Source: Dolomedes plantarius
Taxonomy: Eukaryota; Arthropoda; Arachnida; Araneae; Dolomedidae
Direction: 5' to 3'
DNA length: 64,000 nucleotides
Assembly (NCBI GenBank): GCA_907164885.2
Contig: OU015490.1
Location: forward strand, 225,971,054 to 226,035,053
Below, piece after piece: positions 1 through 12,860 of the stretch; the first letter of the stretch is position 1, and each line of letters opens with the position of its first letter. Position numbers and translations under genes: made by a program. The notes beneath the pieces are model-generated. The model ran no database searches and was not told where the DNA came from. It was given only the letters and a program-made list of their open reading frames with translations.

Positions 1-38
1 CATAAATTCTTTAGGATTATAGGAAAGCTTACGCAAAC

Positions 39-56
39 ACACAAAAACACACACAC

Positions 57-101
<45 letters not shown>
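39..101. repeat. (CA)n/(TA)n microsatellite
   Basis: A short CA-rich run passes into about 40 bp of pure TA. It is the first of more than a dozen TA arrays in the window. Confidence 0.95.
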
Positions 102-104
<3 letters not shown>

Positions 105-2238
105 GAGAATTTATTTTGATTATTAATTGGTAAAGTATCTTTTCAATTTGTTGATACCCCAGGATGCAAATAGACAATTTATTAAGGAGATTTCAAATAG
201 TACGCTAATGTTTCCTTATAATGAGCAGAAAATAAGCACTAATTTAAATATTTAGTGAATAGAAAAGCCAATTAATGATTCGTAAAAGTAATTTAGTTTA
301 ATTAAATGGAAAATTTATGTCCTGCCTCGAACATTGAAATAGGAGGACTTTTGAAGACATAAATTTGGGAGATAATGCTGACATGATCGCTGTTGATTTA
401 TTTAGATAACTTAAAGCCTTCAAATAAACTCTTTACTCCTAATAGTTTAAGCATTTGTTTGCCTGTTTCTCTCAGTTTCAAGTTTTATCTCTCTAAAATA
501 TATTGTACTTAAAGTTGTTTCGTTATGTAATACCTGTCTGAATCAATAGATTATGAAAATAATCTATCAGTTTAATTAGGTAATATTAGTATTTTTTAAA
601 CCAAAGTTTGAGAAAATAAGAATCAGAGAATCTTTCTTAAGATAATTATAAGCATTTACAACATATTCTTGAAGGAAAATAATAGAGCATTGATACAATA
701 TCCTTTTGGATTAATTATGCTCAGATTGTAGAATAATTATCTTTTTAAAACTGTTATAAGAGCAATCTTTAATAAACATGAAACAGTCATTTAACAGAAG
801 CAAAAGGGTCATTCTTGAATATCATTTACGCATTGTTAAGCTAGATGATAAATGTCGTTTTATATATTTGTACTCAGATGGACATCAGATAGGAATTTAT
901 AACTAATGTTGTCTAGTACAGCATTGACTAGGAGGTCAATTCCTTCCTAGAAGTCCACCTTAGGCACCTCATCTATGAATGATAATTCAAAACAACACGG
1001 GATGTTTCGCATAGCCATTGTTTGTTTTGCCACTGCAGTTTATTAACATGCTCTGGAATAAAGTTTGGCTATGCGTGGTAAATATTTTTCAATACTACTC
1101 TAAAGATTTCATTACTTTCTCCTGGCCAGCTCGTTCTCCCAATATTCCATCAATGAAGTACTTTCGGGTCATTATGGGAATATCTGAGAGAGTTCCAATG
1201 GCATAGCTCCATTTGTGCTAGCCTTCTCTATGTATTCTAAAAAAATCACGATCAGGTTCAGCATCTCCAATAATCATTTTCATACCAGGGAGAAAGAAGT
1301 ATTACTTGGCTATGCTACATTAGGAAGTGATTGTGTAACAATCATAGGTGATTTCACAACATATTAGGCTGCACCGCTAATTAAGCTCTTTTTTATCAGT
1401 AAAAACACATATTTCTTTGAATAGTAAAATCCGACATTGCCTTATACATTCAACTTACGAATGTCATTTTCCACATTTTCAGATGTTTCTTTCAGGGTAC
1501 TTTGATTCGTCTACAAAAAGTGTTTTACTATATAAGTGTTTCACAATAGTGTTTTACTATAAAAAGTGTTTTATTATAACAGGACTTCATCATTTTCCGT
1601 TGATGGTGATTAGCAGAGTTTTGCAGAGTTTTGCTGCTTATTATTTAACAGTGCACTTGAATTAAATAATTTCTGCTTCATTTCACGGTTTCTGTTTGAG
1701 TATTGGTTAGATAAGAATAAATTCGGAAATGTGCAGATGCTTAAAGTTACTGGCAGTTATTTGATGTTATCCCATTCTTTACAGTGGAAATGATATGGTT
1801 GAATTGGCAATTTAGTAGAATATTTCTCATCGAATATGTGTTTGATAAGGAGGAAATCACATAACTGTTCAAATATTCCTTTTGTCACACAGTAATGTCC
1901 AAATTTACTCACATTTTCACTCTTTCATTCTGCGGTGGAAATTCTAGATGTAGGATATGACTGTTCACTTGGGAAGCTCATAGTATTATAAAACACCTCG
2001 CTGATTGCCATTTGTTATGAAAACTTAATGTTTTCTTACTTTTCTTCAATTTCTTGGTTGTAAATAACAGTAATTTCTATGATTTGTATTGCTGTGGTTT
2101 TGCCCTCTTGTTTTATTTTCATTTAAATGAATACAGTCAAATACATTTCCTTCCTGATAAAAGTTATTTAAAACAGTAAAAATTTACTAAATTGAAATAT
2201 AAATTAACAACATTAAAAAACACATTTTTAATATTTTT
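102..2238. other. AT-rich stretch, no feature recognised
   Basis: I see no convincing gene, RNA or transposon here. The only local structure is about four short copies of a GTGTTTTACTATA-like motif near 1515-1580. Short open frames at 1018-1206 and 1417-1665 have no recognisable content and look like chance. Confidence 0.6.
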
Positions 2239-2242
2239 TTAA

Positions 2243-2920
2243 GGGGGTCCAGGACACAAAATTCTTCAAATTTTCGAAAAAAAATTAATGCATAAAAAAT
2301 TTTTGTGTTCTTTTTCGCTTAAAATGATGTTTAAATCATGTTTATATCTTAATTAAAACAGGAGATATTAATTTTTTTTGCAACCTTCTAATAGCAGTCA
2401 ATCTGTGTTTAGACCTGTAAATGCGTTTTCTTGCATGATGGGTGTTTTCACCACTTCTCGTATTTAAATTGTCATAAGTTAAGATCCATTAAAGATAAAT
2501 GGTTCAAAATTGGAACACGTCTTTTTCAATTATTTTACTTTAATTTTAATTCAGCCAATTAAAAAAAAATTAAAATATGATTTTTTAAAAGTATGGTACA
2601 TCATTTTAAAAAAAATTTGTCCCTAAATATTTTTAAAAAAAATTAATATTATAAAAAACGCTGAATCAAAATTAAAACATATATTTCTGTTTAACTAAAT
2701 AAAATAATTTTAAAATTTGACAAATAATATTTCGAGGTATAACGATTTTAAATTACCCCAACTTTAAAAAAAAATTTAAATTAAAAATTATTTTAAAACT
2801 TTATGAGAAGTTTTATGATGTGATTTTGTCTACAAAGTATATGGTTAACCATCACCAATTAAATTTAAAATTTTATCTCAATAAATATAAAAAAAAATTT
2901 TAAATGTGTCCCCGACCCTC
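2243..2920. mobile_element. TTAA-flanked MITE (non-autonomous DNA transposon)
   Basis: TTAA occurs on both sides (2239-2242 and 2921-2924) of a 678-bp segment. Its ends are imperfect inverted repeats: GGGGGTCCAGGACACA at the left, and GAGGGTCGGGGACACA when the right end is read on the other strand. The interior is extremely A/T-rich with many A and T runs and no coding frame. TTAA duplication is the hallmark of piggyBac-type insertion, so a piggyBac-mobilised MITE is the simplest reading. Other TTAA-target superfamilies are possible. Confidence 0.6.
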
Positions 2921-2924
2921 TTAA

Positions 2925-3837
2925 ACGCGCCAAATTCAAAGCAAATTTAGCCAAATCCAAAGCCTCAAATTCAAAGCAAATTAAGTGACAGTTTTTTTTT
3001 AGATATTTGGTTGAGCGTAACACAACATGTGCGTAATTTGCTAAGATATAAACTACGCAAAATAAAGTTATTCGTTCTTTCTTATTTACTTTTAAGCCAC
3101 AAATAAAATATTAAACAAAGAAATGTAAATATGACATTTATTAATTACGCTAGAAATCTCTTTGGTAAACACACTTGAAAAGCTTTATAACATACATGTC
3201 ATTTATTTGAATTACGTAAGGACACAGCGTTTACTCATTTGGAGACTATCGCGCCTTTCAAAGTGTTATAAATTCTATACTGAAAGTCAACTTGTCTTTT
3301 TCTACCGGAAATAAAAAAAGTACTTAGGTTTTTGAAGGAATATTTGCGTAGCACTTTGAAAAGACCTTTGTCATATCGATTATGTTACCCTTTGAATGGA
3401 ATTGATTATCACAGTTCTAGAAAAGTTCTAGCTTCACTTCTTTTGACTACTTGTGAATGACAGGAAATTGCATGTCATTTTTTGATGACGTTTAGTCCAA
3501 CCCTATACTCTTCTTAATGTCATATCTTTGACATCGTAATTTATATCACTAAGCTTGTGACATATTTAAAAGACGTATATTTTTAAAGTAACGACTTTTT
3601 ATGAACACATTTATCCTTATAGCAATGTTCTGTACCTTGTGGTATATTGGTAAAATTTTAAAACTTTCTTTGATATTAAACTTTTAGAATTCTCTCTTTG
3701 TGATGATTAAGAAAAATTCTTAAAGACGATGCCATACAGAGGATACCATAATTTGCCTCTGCAAAAATTATTGTGGGGTTCATTTTTTTAAAGAAATTTC
3801 TGAAAAAAATTTTGCCCAATATCCTCTCATGATCTAG
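2925..3837. other. AT-rich stretch, no feature recognised
   Basis: Just after the MITE there is a short duplication of CAAATTCAAAGCAAATT at about 2933-2983. Nothing else identifiable is visible. Confidence 0.5.
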
Positions 3838-4165
3838 GCTGTTGTTGTTGTCTCTAATGCCCTCTGGCTGGAAGTTCCAGACCAGTTTCATATAGGATTC
3901 GGGTTGAAGTGTGCGGCTCTGGTTTATATAGCATCACAAAGGTCAGAATCCGTCTTAGCTAGTTGCCACCTCAATTTCAACATATCACACCCAGGGATGA
4001 CAGCTGGGAAGATCGAACCCTCTCTGACCTCATAGAGGTCTTTCCGGTCTTAAACGTGCCCATATCCGGCCCAGACTCGAAGGTATTTAATGGAGCGCGT
4101 AGGGATTCGATCCGAGCACCCTCACCACCGCCAGCGCGCTTCCACAAGGCTACCTGGAGCTTGGA
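3838..4165 (-). mobile_element. tRNA-derived SINE, family A, minus strand
   Basis: On the minus strand the segment starts with a tRNA-like head. An A-box-like TAGCCTTGTGG is followed about 35 bp later by a B-box-like GGATCGAATCC. A tRNA-unrelated body follows and ends in a short (CAA)n tail, seen on the + strand as GTTGTTGTTG at 3841. The body ends the same way as the copies at 9692-10048 and 15243-16440, with ...CCTTTGTGATGCTA... and then the CAA tail. This defines one SINE family with three copies here. It is not a functional tRNA gene, because no acceptor-stem pairing is evident. Confidence 0.7.
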
Positions 4166-4851
4166 TTGTTGCATAAATGGGAAGGGTTATTGTTATCAAG
4201 TTATTTGAAGACAAAGTGGTAGCATGCCTAACTGATGTTGGAAAATAACAAAGAGAGATAATACATAATGATTTTGTATTGTGACTAAGATAAAATGCAA
4301 GAAATCCTGTACTTTAAATTGTGTACCTCAGTTCCTTATAGACGTTGGTTCCTTATGTTGTGGTCTAGATGACTACCTTTCCTTAGTCACTTGCAAAAAT
4401 ACATTGAAATTCTGCATTTGGGATTATTTTATCTCCAGGTTTCTTATCGACTATTCCTTGCTAAGGAGTCATGTAAAAGGACAGAACCTAGGTCCCCAGC
4501 TACTGGGTACGCGGAGGTGTACAGATTTGCATTAAGGTCGTAAGAATGAAAGCACATACTGGAAATATTTATGAAGCATCCATAACAAAAAATGCCAATA
4601 GTTTCCAGGGAAAAAACTGTTCGCGCTTTTTAACGCTCCTAATTTTAGAATTTCTGCATTTATTGGACAAGGATCTGCTATCTGCTTTTATGTTGTTACA
4701 TATGGCTTTATTCCGGAAATTAATCCATACAGATCAGAAAGCTCACAACATTTCAAAGGTTCAGGAATCGAAACAAAACGAAACAAGAATATAAATTAGA
4801 AGCAAAATGAACTAAAAAATATACACAATTAAAAATTTCAGTCCCAATGAG
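4166..4851. other. Unassigned sequence upstream of LINE remnant
   Basis: No clear feature is visible. On the minus strand this lies downstream of the LINE coding remnant and may contain its 3' untranslated part. Short open frames at 4281-4535 and 4546-4794 match nothing I recognise. Confidence 0.4.
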
Positions 4852-5152
4852 AGTTCATACTGATCCTTGCATCCCAATACAATTTGCTGATGTCTCCGTT
4901 TCTCTGGGAGATTCTGTGAAGTCCATGGCAAGTTAGGAGGTGATCTGAATTCATAACGCCTGCCCATCAGATCGGGCAAATGTTGGTAGGAAATATATCT
5001 ATTTTGAACAGATGTTCTGCCCAGCAGTCATGTCCAGTGTGTAGCCTGAAATTTGCTACTGCTTCCTTACGGGGTTTGTGGCCATACGATTTCCAGCAGT
5101 CTTGAATGATCTCCCAGGTTTTACCTTTCAATTTTTCACCCATATCACTCAC
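4852..5152 (-). pseudogene. LINE (Jockey-like non-LTR retrotransposon) C-terminal fragment
   Basis: The minus strand encodes the far C-terminus typical of Jockey-group LINE polyproteins. There is an AVANFRLHTGHDCWAEHL segment, then a Cys-rich CPI-stop-WAGVMNSDHLLTC stretch, then ISKLYWDAR. In intact relatives this tail carries a CPxC...H...C zinc-binding pattern. Here the second Cys position is a TGA stop at about 4964-4966, which fits a Cys-to-stop change. No reverse transcriptase domain is seen upstream, so this is a 5'-truncated dead copy. Family assignment is from memory of the motif, not from a search. Confidence 0.65.
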
Positions 5153-5159
5153 CTCTATA

Positions 5160-7764
5160 ATTTTTTCAAAACGTTTATATTCACTGCTATTGTATTCTGA
5201 TATAGGTTGTCATAACCAAGAAGAGCGTAACGATAATTACTATGTTTTTGGTTAAAAATAAAATGCTGCTTTTGTGTATTGTAAACATTTTATAACTGAT
5301 TCACACTCTTATTATTCACAGTGCATTTTGAAGTAATATGTCAGGAGGTTTTAAAGGATTTTACAGAGTTATATTGAGTATTTTTCATGACCCTTTATGA
5401 TGGAAAATGATACAATAGATGAAAATTAATGTTTTAGGCGGAGCGTGCGAAAACGATATATTACATATATTTGAGGATCGCTTTTAAAATTTATAACAAG
5501 ATGGAATAGCTTTGAATGTTTATAAAGAGAGAAATTTTTAACACATTTGTCTGTTTGATGATTTATTCAAGTTATAAAGATTTCTCTTTTGAATGATTAG
5601 AAATATTTAAACATGTTTATTTTGGGATTATACTGACCCATATCTAAACAAATAAAAAATATGCAAAATATCAGAGGATTAGATACTACTATGCCCCCAT
5701 AATTTCACCCGAGGAGACAAGAAATTTCTGCTGTTTTAGAGCTACTTAAATAATACATTTTAGGAAGGCATATATTCAATATATATGAAGAAGCACATAT
5801 TTTTATGAAAGTTTTTACTGAGGGAGAATTTTGAAGCAATCGATTAATGAGGTAGTGCGGATATATTATCATTCTATAACTGAAATTAATGGTGTTCAGT
5901 GTCATATATTTTTGAATCAAATTAATTAAAACTTTTACTAAAAAGGAAAATTATATCTATCATGTTTCAGATATATTTTTCTCCCGCATCACAACAAAGA
6001 TACAGGCTGTTTGAATCGAAAACTTCAACAGTTTTTTGTCATTATTTATTTATGAATATTATAAATGAATATGTTTATTTGTTTCGTTATGAATTGTTAT
6101 ATATTCCGTTATTGTTAAACACTTAGGCTAAACGTTTCGTTTTAGATCAGACATTTGTGGGAATATTTCTTTTCAATTACAATAAAAAATATTGAGTCAT
6201 CCGAAAATTCTTTTTTTTATTTTCTTACATTATTGAAATTCTATGCTTAATTTCGGATTTAATAATGGAAAAAAAATCCGTTTATTTATCAAATGAAGTT
6301 CTAAGTTGACTGATGTTATACTCTTAATTTTTTTGGTCTGGAATTATTTAAATTCAACCTTTCAATTAGTTTTAGCAATAGCTGAAAAGAAGTTTGAACA
6401 TTTAGAATGGTATAACATACGTTTGAGAAATTAAAACTCCCTTTTTAGAGGTTAATTTCATTAAATAAGGAATTATTTTCTCTTTATGAAGTTAAAATTG
6501 GAATCAACCCGAAAACTTCCCTGCTTCTTATTAAACAGGATTTAATTCATCTGACAGATATCGTGTACACAAACTTCTCACACTTTCAAGATACAGTTTG
6601 GAGGAAAAAAATATTTCATTTTAATTATTCCCCTTTTCTTTTCTGGTACATATTTACCTAGCTTCATCTTCTTTCTTCCTCGCTCACCGAGCCACTGAAT
6701 AATCTATTGTTTCCGTGCTTACATGTCTGTCTAAAATCCGCTTATCTAGGTGAAAAGTCACAAAGCCAAAATGTTTAAAATAGTAGTGTGTTAATAATAC
6801 CGAACTTACCTTGCAGTTTGAAATTTAGATCTGCTTATTTATTACTAGCATTTCTTTCACGAGGGTAAATATATTTATTTACTTATTAAGAATTTCGCCT
6901 TTTCCTTTTGTTTCATTTTTACCTTGCTTCAGCGATTTTCTTCCTTGTTAATGTGGTAAATAAATAACTAGTTATACTCATATTCATATATCCTGCAGCA
7001 ATTACTCTGTTTTCGGTTTTGTCGCTTCAATGCTTAATTTTTCCTCTTAAGGTGTTATTTAATAAATAATAAAATGTATAATTTAATTTCCCTTAGAAAG
7101 TATAATTCTTTTTACGTTCCTTGTTAATCTGGTCTATAAATAATTTATTATATTCGCAGTTATATAACCGCATTTACTCAGTTTATAGTTTTACTGTTAA
7201 AATGATAAACCTTTATTTAAATACACTTATTAATATTCCTTTATCATCATAATGCTAAAACTTTACCGTTTCAACACACTGACTCTTGGGGTATATTATT
7301 AAGCGCGTCTTAACATTATGCCTCAGATGGGAAAACAGATAAGTGTGACATCTTGCATTATTTCTCCCAAAGTCATCCACTTCTATTCCCAAATAAATTC
7401 CCTAATTATACGCCCGAATAGAAAAGGAACTTCATCTTTTAAAATCTATAAAAATTTCTCGAGACTTCTACAGACTCTCAGAAAACAGTGAAATGAGTAC
7501 AGTGTCACGTTCCTTGATTACAATGCGTTTCTCCCCAGATGAGGGAGATAAGTCATGTCCTCAATAGCATGGGAGTGTAACCTGAACAACACCTCATTTT
7601 CCTGCTTTTATCCAGAAAAATGCCCCTGAGCTAGGTCTGATGTTATTCAACATTCTTCAGTGACAGTAAGATCACTCTGAGATAAATGGTGTTATTTTTA
7701 AAATGAAATGAAAAGTTAAATTTGAATATTCGGTATGGAAAATATTCAGAAAATTCACATATTT
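5160..7764. other. AT-rich stretch, no feature recognised
   Basis: About 2.6 kb of AT-rich DNA without a recognisable gene, RNA or transposon end. Short open frames such as 5705-5920 on the minus strand have low-complexity composition and are probably chance. Confidence 0.5.
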
Positions 7765-8110
7765 ATTCCTAAATAGCTTTTGACTGTTGATATTTTACGA
7801 TAAATTGCTTTGAAGTCAAAGTAATTCAACATTAGTAAAGTTACATAATGCTACTTTCCCATGTTGTATTTTCAAATAAATTCCTAAATAGCTTTTGACT
7901 GTTGATATATTCCAATAAATTGCCTTTAAGTCAAAGTAATTCATCAATAGTAAAATTACATAATGTTCCTTTCCCATGTTGTGTTTTCAAATAAATTCCT
8001 AAATAGCTTTTGACTGTTGATATATTCCAATAAATTGCCTTTACGTCAAAGAAATTCAGCGTTAGTAAAGTTACAAAATGTTCCTTTCCCGTGTTGTGTT
8101 TTCAAATAAA
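7765..8110. repeat. Tandem repeat, 3 x 115 bp
   Basis: The phrase ATTCCTAAATAGCTTTTGAC starts at 7765, 7880 and 7995, giving an exact 115-bp period. Each unit ends in TTTTCAAATAAA. The copies differ at only scattered positions, and the third ends near 8110. No coding content is evident. Confidence 0.9.
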
Positions 8111-9489
8111 TTTCAATATTTTTTTAACAAAATAAACTTGAATTATACATTGTTCCAAATTATATCATCATTTTGTGCAACTACAGTAACTGCCCTTTAA
8201 GTTCCTGTGCAGTGTCAGTAATTCTGATGTTTTTAGCATGATATTTTTAGCATTAAAATGATCGAGTCTAGGTTATTAGCACCTGAAAATACGACAAAGA
8301 TTGGAATTCATAAAGGTATGAACTTCTATGAACAGTTTTTTAAGAGCAAAACTTTATAGTGGTAATATTCATCCGTCTCTGTTGATGACAATTAATAATA
8401 TACCATTCACCTTCCCGTTACTACGCAAACACTGGTCTATACCTCAAAATTATGCAACTGTAAACTTTTCTGATACTTAGCAATGCATTGTTAAATCTGT
8501 TCAAATAACTTACTGGAGTATGAACTTGTAAACCATGCATAATTTTTTTTTCCTAATAAACATATTTTTTGCATATATTATCATAAATGTATTAACCTTT
8601 AGCTTACAGGGCCCATTTTTCAGGTTCATTCTTAGAACGGGAAATTTTAAACATATATATATATATTTGTTTATTCATTTTTGGGCCTACATGCTATCCC
8701 ACCCCATAAGGATGTTCATTTTCATGTTAATTTTCATTTTTATCATGGCATTCTTTATACTTTTTATAGTCTTTGGGTTTTCAATTAAAAATAAATTTCT
8801 TTACTTTACGTATAAACATATTTAAAATTTTACCTAATGATAATAATTGCAAGATAATATTTTATACTATTTTATCATATTGTGAATATTGAAATTTACA
8901 TACATTGCATTCCATAACTGAATGATTTATAGTTGCAGTTCGACAAATGTACGCATGACAAAAGCAATCTGGGGGTACTTTCGTAATTGCGCTTCAAGTG
9001 CAAATAGTTACAGGGAGAAGTTCAAAAACAAAATATTGTTTTCCTCACTTCCACCTTACTCGTTGTAATATTTTAAATTATGAATTACTTAGAATGTAAG
9101 AAACGTGAACACGTCATATAAGTAACCTGCAAGGCAGGTAACTACTTTTATAAAATATTTTCTAACGGAAAGCGTCCGGTACTCTAGCATTACACGGAGA
9201 AAAAATGAATTCGAAATATTTATGTTATTTGTAAAAATCTTTTAAACTTACGTAGTAGATAAGAAAAAAACTAAAGAGAAGCAACCTTTATGGACGGGAG
9301 CTCCCAGCTCCCCTACGAATATTTTTATTGATAAGTATAAGTTGTTCAACAAGAACAAAAATCTGTAAAAAACGTCATTTTCTATTTTTGTTGTAATGAA
9401 TATTATCTTTTGTGTAGTATATGACATATAAAGAACATAAGCACAAGATAGAGCACATAAACACAAGATAGAGAGCAATATATAGAGAA
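8111..9489. other. AT-rich stretch, no feature recognised
   Basis: A 96-residue open frame at 8535-8825 (+) is very Phe/Ile-rich and reflects the T-rich composition. Nothing else is recognised. Confidence 0.5.
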
Positions 9490-10285
9490 ACCTTTAAGGC
9501 TATTGTGTACTAACCCTATTGGATTCGCTTAGCTCAATGCTAAACTACGCAGAAAATTTGTCTAATATTTACAGCTACATAAATGCTGGTAATCAAATAA
9601 AAAAATATTTCAGGTAGCCTTAACTTTTCTGCACATTGCAAGAGGATTTTTTTTATAAATTTCGTCCACCAAAGGCGTTTAAAGCACATCATATGGTAGC
9701 GGTGGTCCAGTTGGAAAGAGCAGCGGGCGAGAGATCTGAACATGTCTGGTTCGATGCTCGTCGCTGAAAATCCACCACCGTGTTCACTAATGGTGGCCGG
9801 GGCACATAAAATAGGTCGTGGCTGTAATGTCCTCCAAGTTCTCAAATTTACCTCTGGAGGTGAGAGGTCAAGTGTTCCGGTCTCGTCACTTGACTTGGTT
9901 CAGAATTACGGGACCGGTAATTTAGCCAAGTTGGACTTCGACCCTTGTGGTGCTAATTCAAAATAGCAGCCGCCCCTTTGAGCGCAATAGCCTATTAGGA
10001 CCTAGTGTTAGAACCTCCAAGCAGGGGGCTTTAGCAACAACAACAACATCAAAACACGCTATACCAGATTTTTTCCCCGAATAATTAAAATTTAAAAATT
10101 TATTTGCATTTTTCAAATAATAAAAAAATGCAACAACGTTTAAAATTTCTTTCTCTATAACCGAGTGAATTTTAAAAAATCTTTAATTCAAAGTGGGCAA
10201 TCCTTGGATAAACTTTCTCAATAGGTTAACATTGAAGTGAACGAATCCAATAGGGTTACTTCGTAGCAGCCTTAACGAAAAGAAA
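9490..10285. mobile_element. Inverted-repeat-bounded segment enclosing a SINE
   Basis: A ~60-bp imperfect inverted repeat bounds this segment. The left arm (about 9494-9550) contains AACCCTATTGGATTCG. The right arm (about 10210-10275) contains the complement CGAATCCAATAGGGTT with similar flanks, including a TTAAGGCT phrase on the outer side. The enclosed DNA includes a complete family-A SINE. The arms may be TIRs of an old DNA transposon or two inverted copies of another repeat. No target duplication is obvious. Confidence 0.45.
9692..10048 (+). mobile_element. tRNA-derived SINE, family A, plus strand
   Basis: The 5' head has an A-box-like region (TAGCGGTGGTCCAGTTGG) and a B-box-like CTGGTTCGATGCTC about 35 bp downstream, as in Pol III promoters. 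The ~270-bp body contains GACTTCGACCCTTGTGGTGC and ends in a (CAA)n tail at 10033-10048. The same body and tail occur at 3838-4165 and flank the foldback at 15.3-16.4 kb. This is the most complete copy of the three. Confidence 0.75.
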
Positions 10286-11060
10286 TTCCATAAATGCATT
10301 TCAGAGGGAAAATTTCTAGTGCTGAATAAAAAAATTTGGATTTTAAATAAGGAATAAGATACATGAACATGTAACAAAGACAATATGTAAGAACTCCATA
10401 GTGAATACTTTTATGCAACGTGTATTAAGTTCAATCTACGCATGAAATGTAAAACATGAAAGCAAAGTTTCTAATTCATAATAAAATAGATGTTCCGTTT
10501 TAGTCATAGATCACCTGAGTAACAATTAGTGATAAAATTCCTTCATCAATTACAGAGCACTGATTATATGTTTTTTGGGGTTTATAAGTGTAAAAATATG
10601 TTTATACTTACGGCGGTTGTACTGAGCAAATATCAATAAAATATTCGAGAATACACCCAAATATCCGTGGATAGATTCATAGAAATTTTCATTTAATTCC
10701 CTGACAGATGTTAAAAGTACGCGAAAATGGCGTTTAAATTCAATAATCACGCCTTTATGCTTTAGCTTAAAACTATACTTTCAAAATTTATCTCAAAATA
10801 TTAAACTTCAACTCTAAAGGCATCCTTCAGTAAATGTTCCACTTTCACCTTTTACGCCTTTTTGGCAGAAAAAATGCAAAATAAAATAAACTGAAAAACT
10901 CGCTTCTCCATCTCTCCTAAATTGATCTCATTTTTATAGCACTTTGAATATTGATCTTATGAAAAAAGTTCCATGCAGTTGTCTACCCCATAAATTGCAA
11001 GTGACGTTATTTGAAAATTTCAAGACATCTTCAACATCAATTTCTGGAAATATATTTAAA
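10286..11060. other. AT-rich stretch, no feature recognised
   Basis: No identifiable feature is visible between the inverted-repeat segment and the next tandem array. Confidence 0.5.
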
Positions 11061-11512
11061 GTTTTGTTCCTCTTGGTTAAAAAACTTTCAGCGTCTAGGA
11101 AATTAAGGGCAAGGGATGCCCCACCATACCAATATATCTCTCAAAATAACTTAATGTCGAAATCACTTAAGTCTAAATTAATCTGTAATGATATTCAAAT
11201 TACAATTAAAGAGTTTTGTTCCTCTTGGTTAAAAAACTTTCAGCGTCTAGGAAATTAAGGGCAAGGGATGCCCCACCATACTGATATATCTCTCAAAATA
11301 ACTTAATGTCGAAATCACTTAAGTCTAAATTAATCTGTAATGATATTCAAATTGCAATTAAAGAGTTTTATTCCTCTTGGTTAAAAAAATTTCAGCGTCT
11401 AGGAAATTAAGGGCAAGGGATGCCCCACCATACCAATATATCTCTCAAAATAACTTAATGTCGAAATCACTTAAGTCTAAATTAATCTAGAATGATATTC
11501 AAATTACGAATT
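11061..11512. repeat. Tandem repeat, 3 x 152 bp
   Basis: Units begin with GTTTTGTTCCTCTTGG (third copy GTTTTATTCC) at 11061, 11213 and 11365, an exact 152-bp period with very few differences. Each unit has a small GC-richer core (AAGGGCAAGGGATGCCCCAC). The high similarity suggests recent duplication. A minus-to-plus reading gives no convincing protein. Confidence 0.92.
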
Positions 11513-12094
11513 TAATTACATTTAAAATACTTTGATTATAATAGTTTAGGGATATTTAAAAGAAAATTCTAGTCACCTTGATTATTTTCAGGACAAAAAT
11601 AATGACCTCGATATTTATTATGAAATGATCTTGTTCAAAGCAAATTTAGAAATTTTGCAGTTTGATGTTCTTTTCTCTTCCATTATCAAGAAATAATTTT
11701 CCCCATTTCATTCGAATCCTTTTTACTTTATCGCATTTTAATCTTCATGCGATAAGTTTTCCGATGCGCATTTATTTTGTTAATAAAAAAAAATTAATGT
11801 GCAGCCATTGAACTAAAAATACAAATGTATATAAACACTTTTTCCCATATTTTTTCCGAAAAAATGATGTTTTATGTTTGAGGATATCTTCTAAATGGTT
11901 ATTCACTGTCAAATGTACTTTAAAAGTACTGTAGAAATTCTTAATTTATTTTTAAAATTTTTCGCTGAATAATTATTTTTTCTTTCTTTGTATTAAATAA
12001 TGATGATTATTTGAAGGTTTCCATAATATTTAAGGACATTTTTGTTCAAAATATCGATAGTTTCCTTTTTCAGTTGTTTAAAAGAGATTAATAG

Positions 12095-12860
12095 CTCATA
12101 ATTAAAAGCTGAGTAAATTTTAGACACGAAAACTTTTACCTTGAATCCAATTTTGGCAAATGTTATACTCGAAATGCTTTGAAAATATGCAGACATGTTT
12201 CCCCCTTTATAGAAATTTTTTATTCATATTAATAATTTTTTTAATTTTCATCATTATAGAAATGAGTATTAAAAAAATCACGATTAAAATCATGATTAAC
12301 TGAATTTCAAAACAATTTCGTTTACCTTGAAATCAATTACGTTCATGTTATACTTGAAATTCCTTGAAAATATGCAGACGTGATTCTTCATTTATACTAA
12401 TTTTTAGATTTATATTGATAGTTTTTTTAACTTTGATCATTTTAGAAATCAGTATTATTAAAATCACGATTAAAATCATGATTAACTGAATTTCAAAAGC
12501 ATTTTGATTACCTTGAAACCAATTTTGTTTCATGTTATACTTGAAATTCTTTGAAAATATGCAGACGTGATTCCTCATTTATACCAATTTTTAGATTTAT
12601 ATTGATAGTTTTTAAATTTTCATCATTTTAGAAATCAATATTATTAAAATCCTGATTTTAATAATATTGAAATTACTTTTTTAGTTATATTGAAATTGTT
12701 CTTCACAATGCTGAAATTGAAAAGAAAAATGCAAACATGGTACACCATTTATTTTAGATTTTAGATATATATTGATAGTTTTTTTTTTAAATTTAGATAA
12801 TTTTAGAAATCCGTATTATAAAAATCATGATTCAGCATTAAATGAATATCAAAAGATTTA
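12095..12860. repeat. Degenerate tandem repeat, about 4 x 186 bp
   Basis: ATGCAGAC recurs at 12186, 12372 and 12559, with a weaker ATGCAAAC near 12730. Each is preceded by CTTGAAAT-like sequence and followed by a T-rich segment and an ATCATGATTAA-like motif. The spacing is about 186 bp. The copies are diverged, so this is an old array. Two minus-strand open frames here share the same repeated peptide and are explained by the array. Confidence 0.8.

Noticed and set aside
9692..9765. tRNA gene from A- and B-box-like sequence
   Set aside because: No cloverleaf or acceptor pairing. The sequence continues into a SINE body with a CAA tail shared by other copies.
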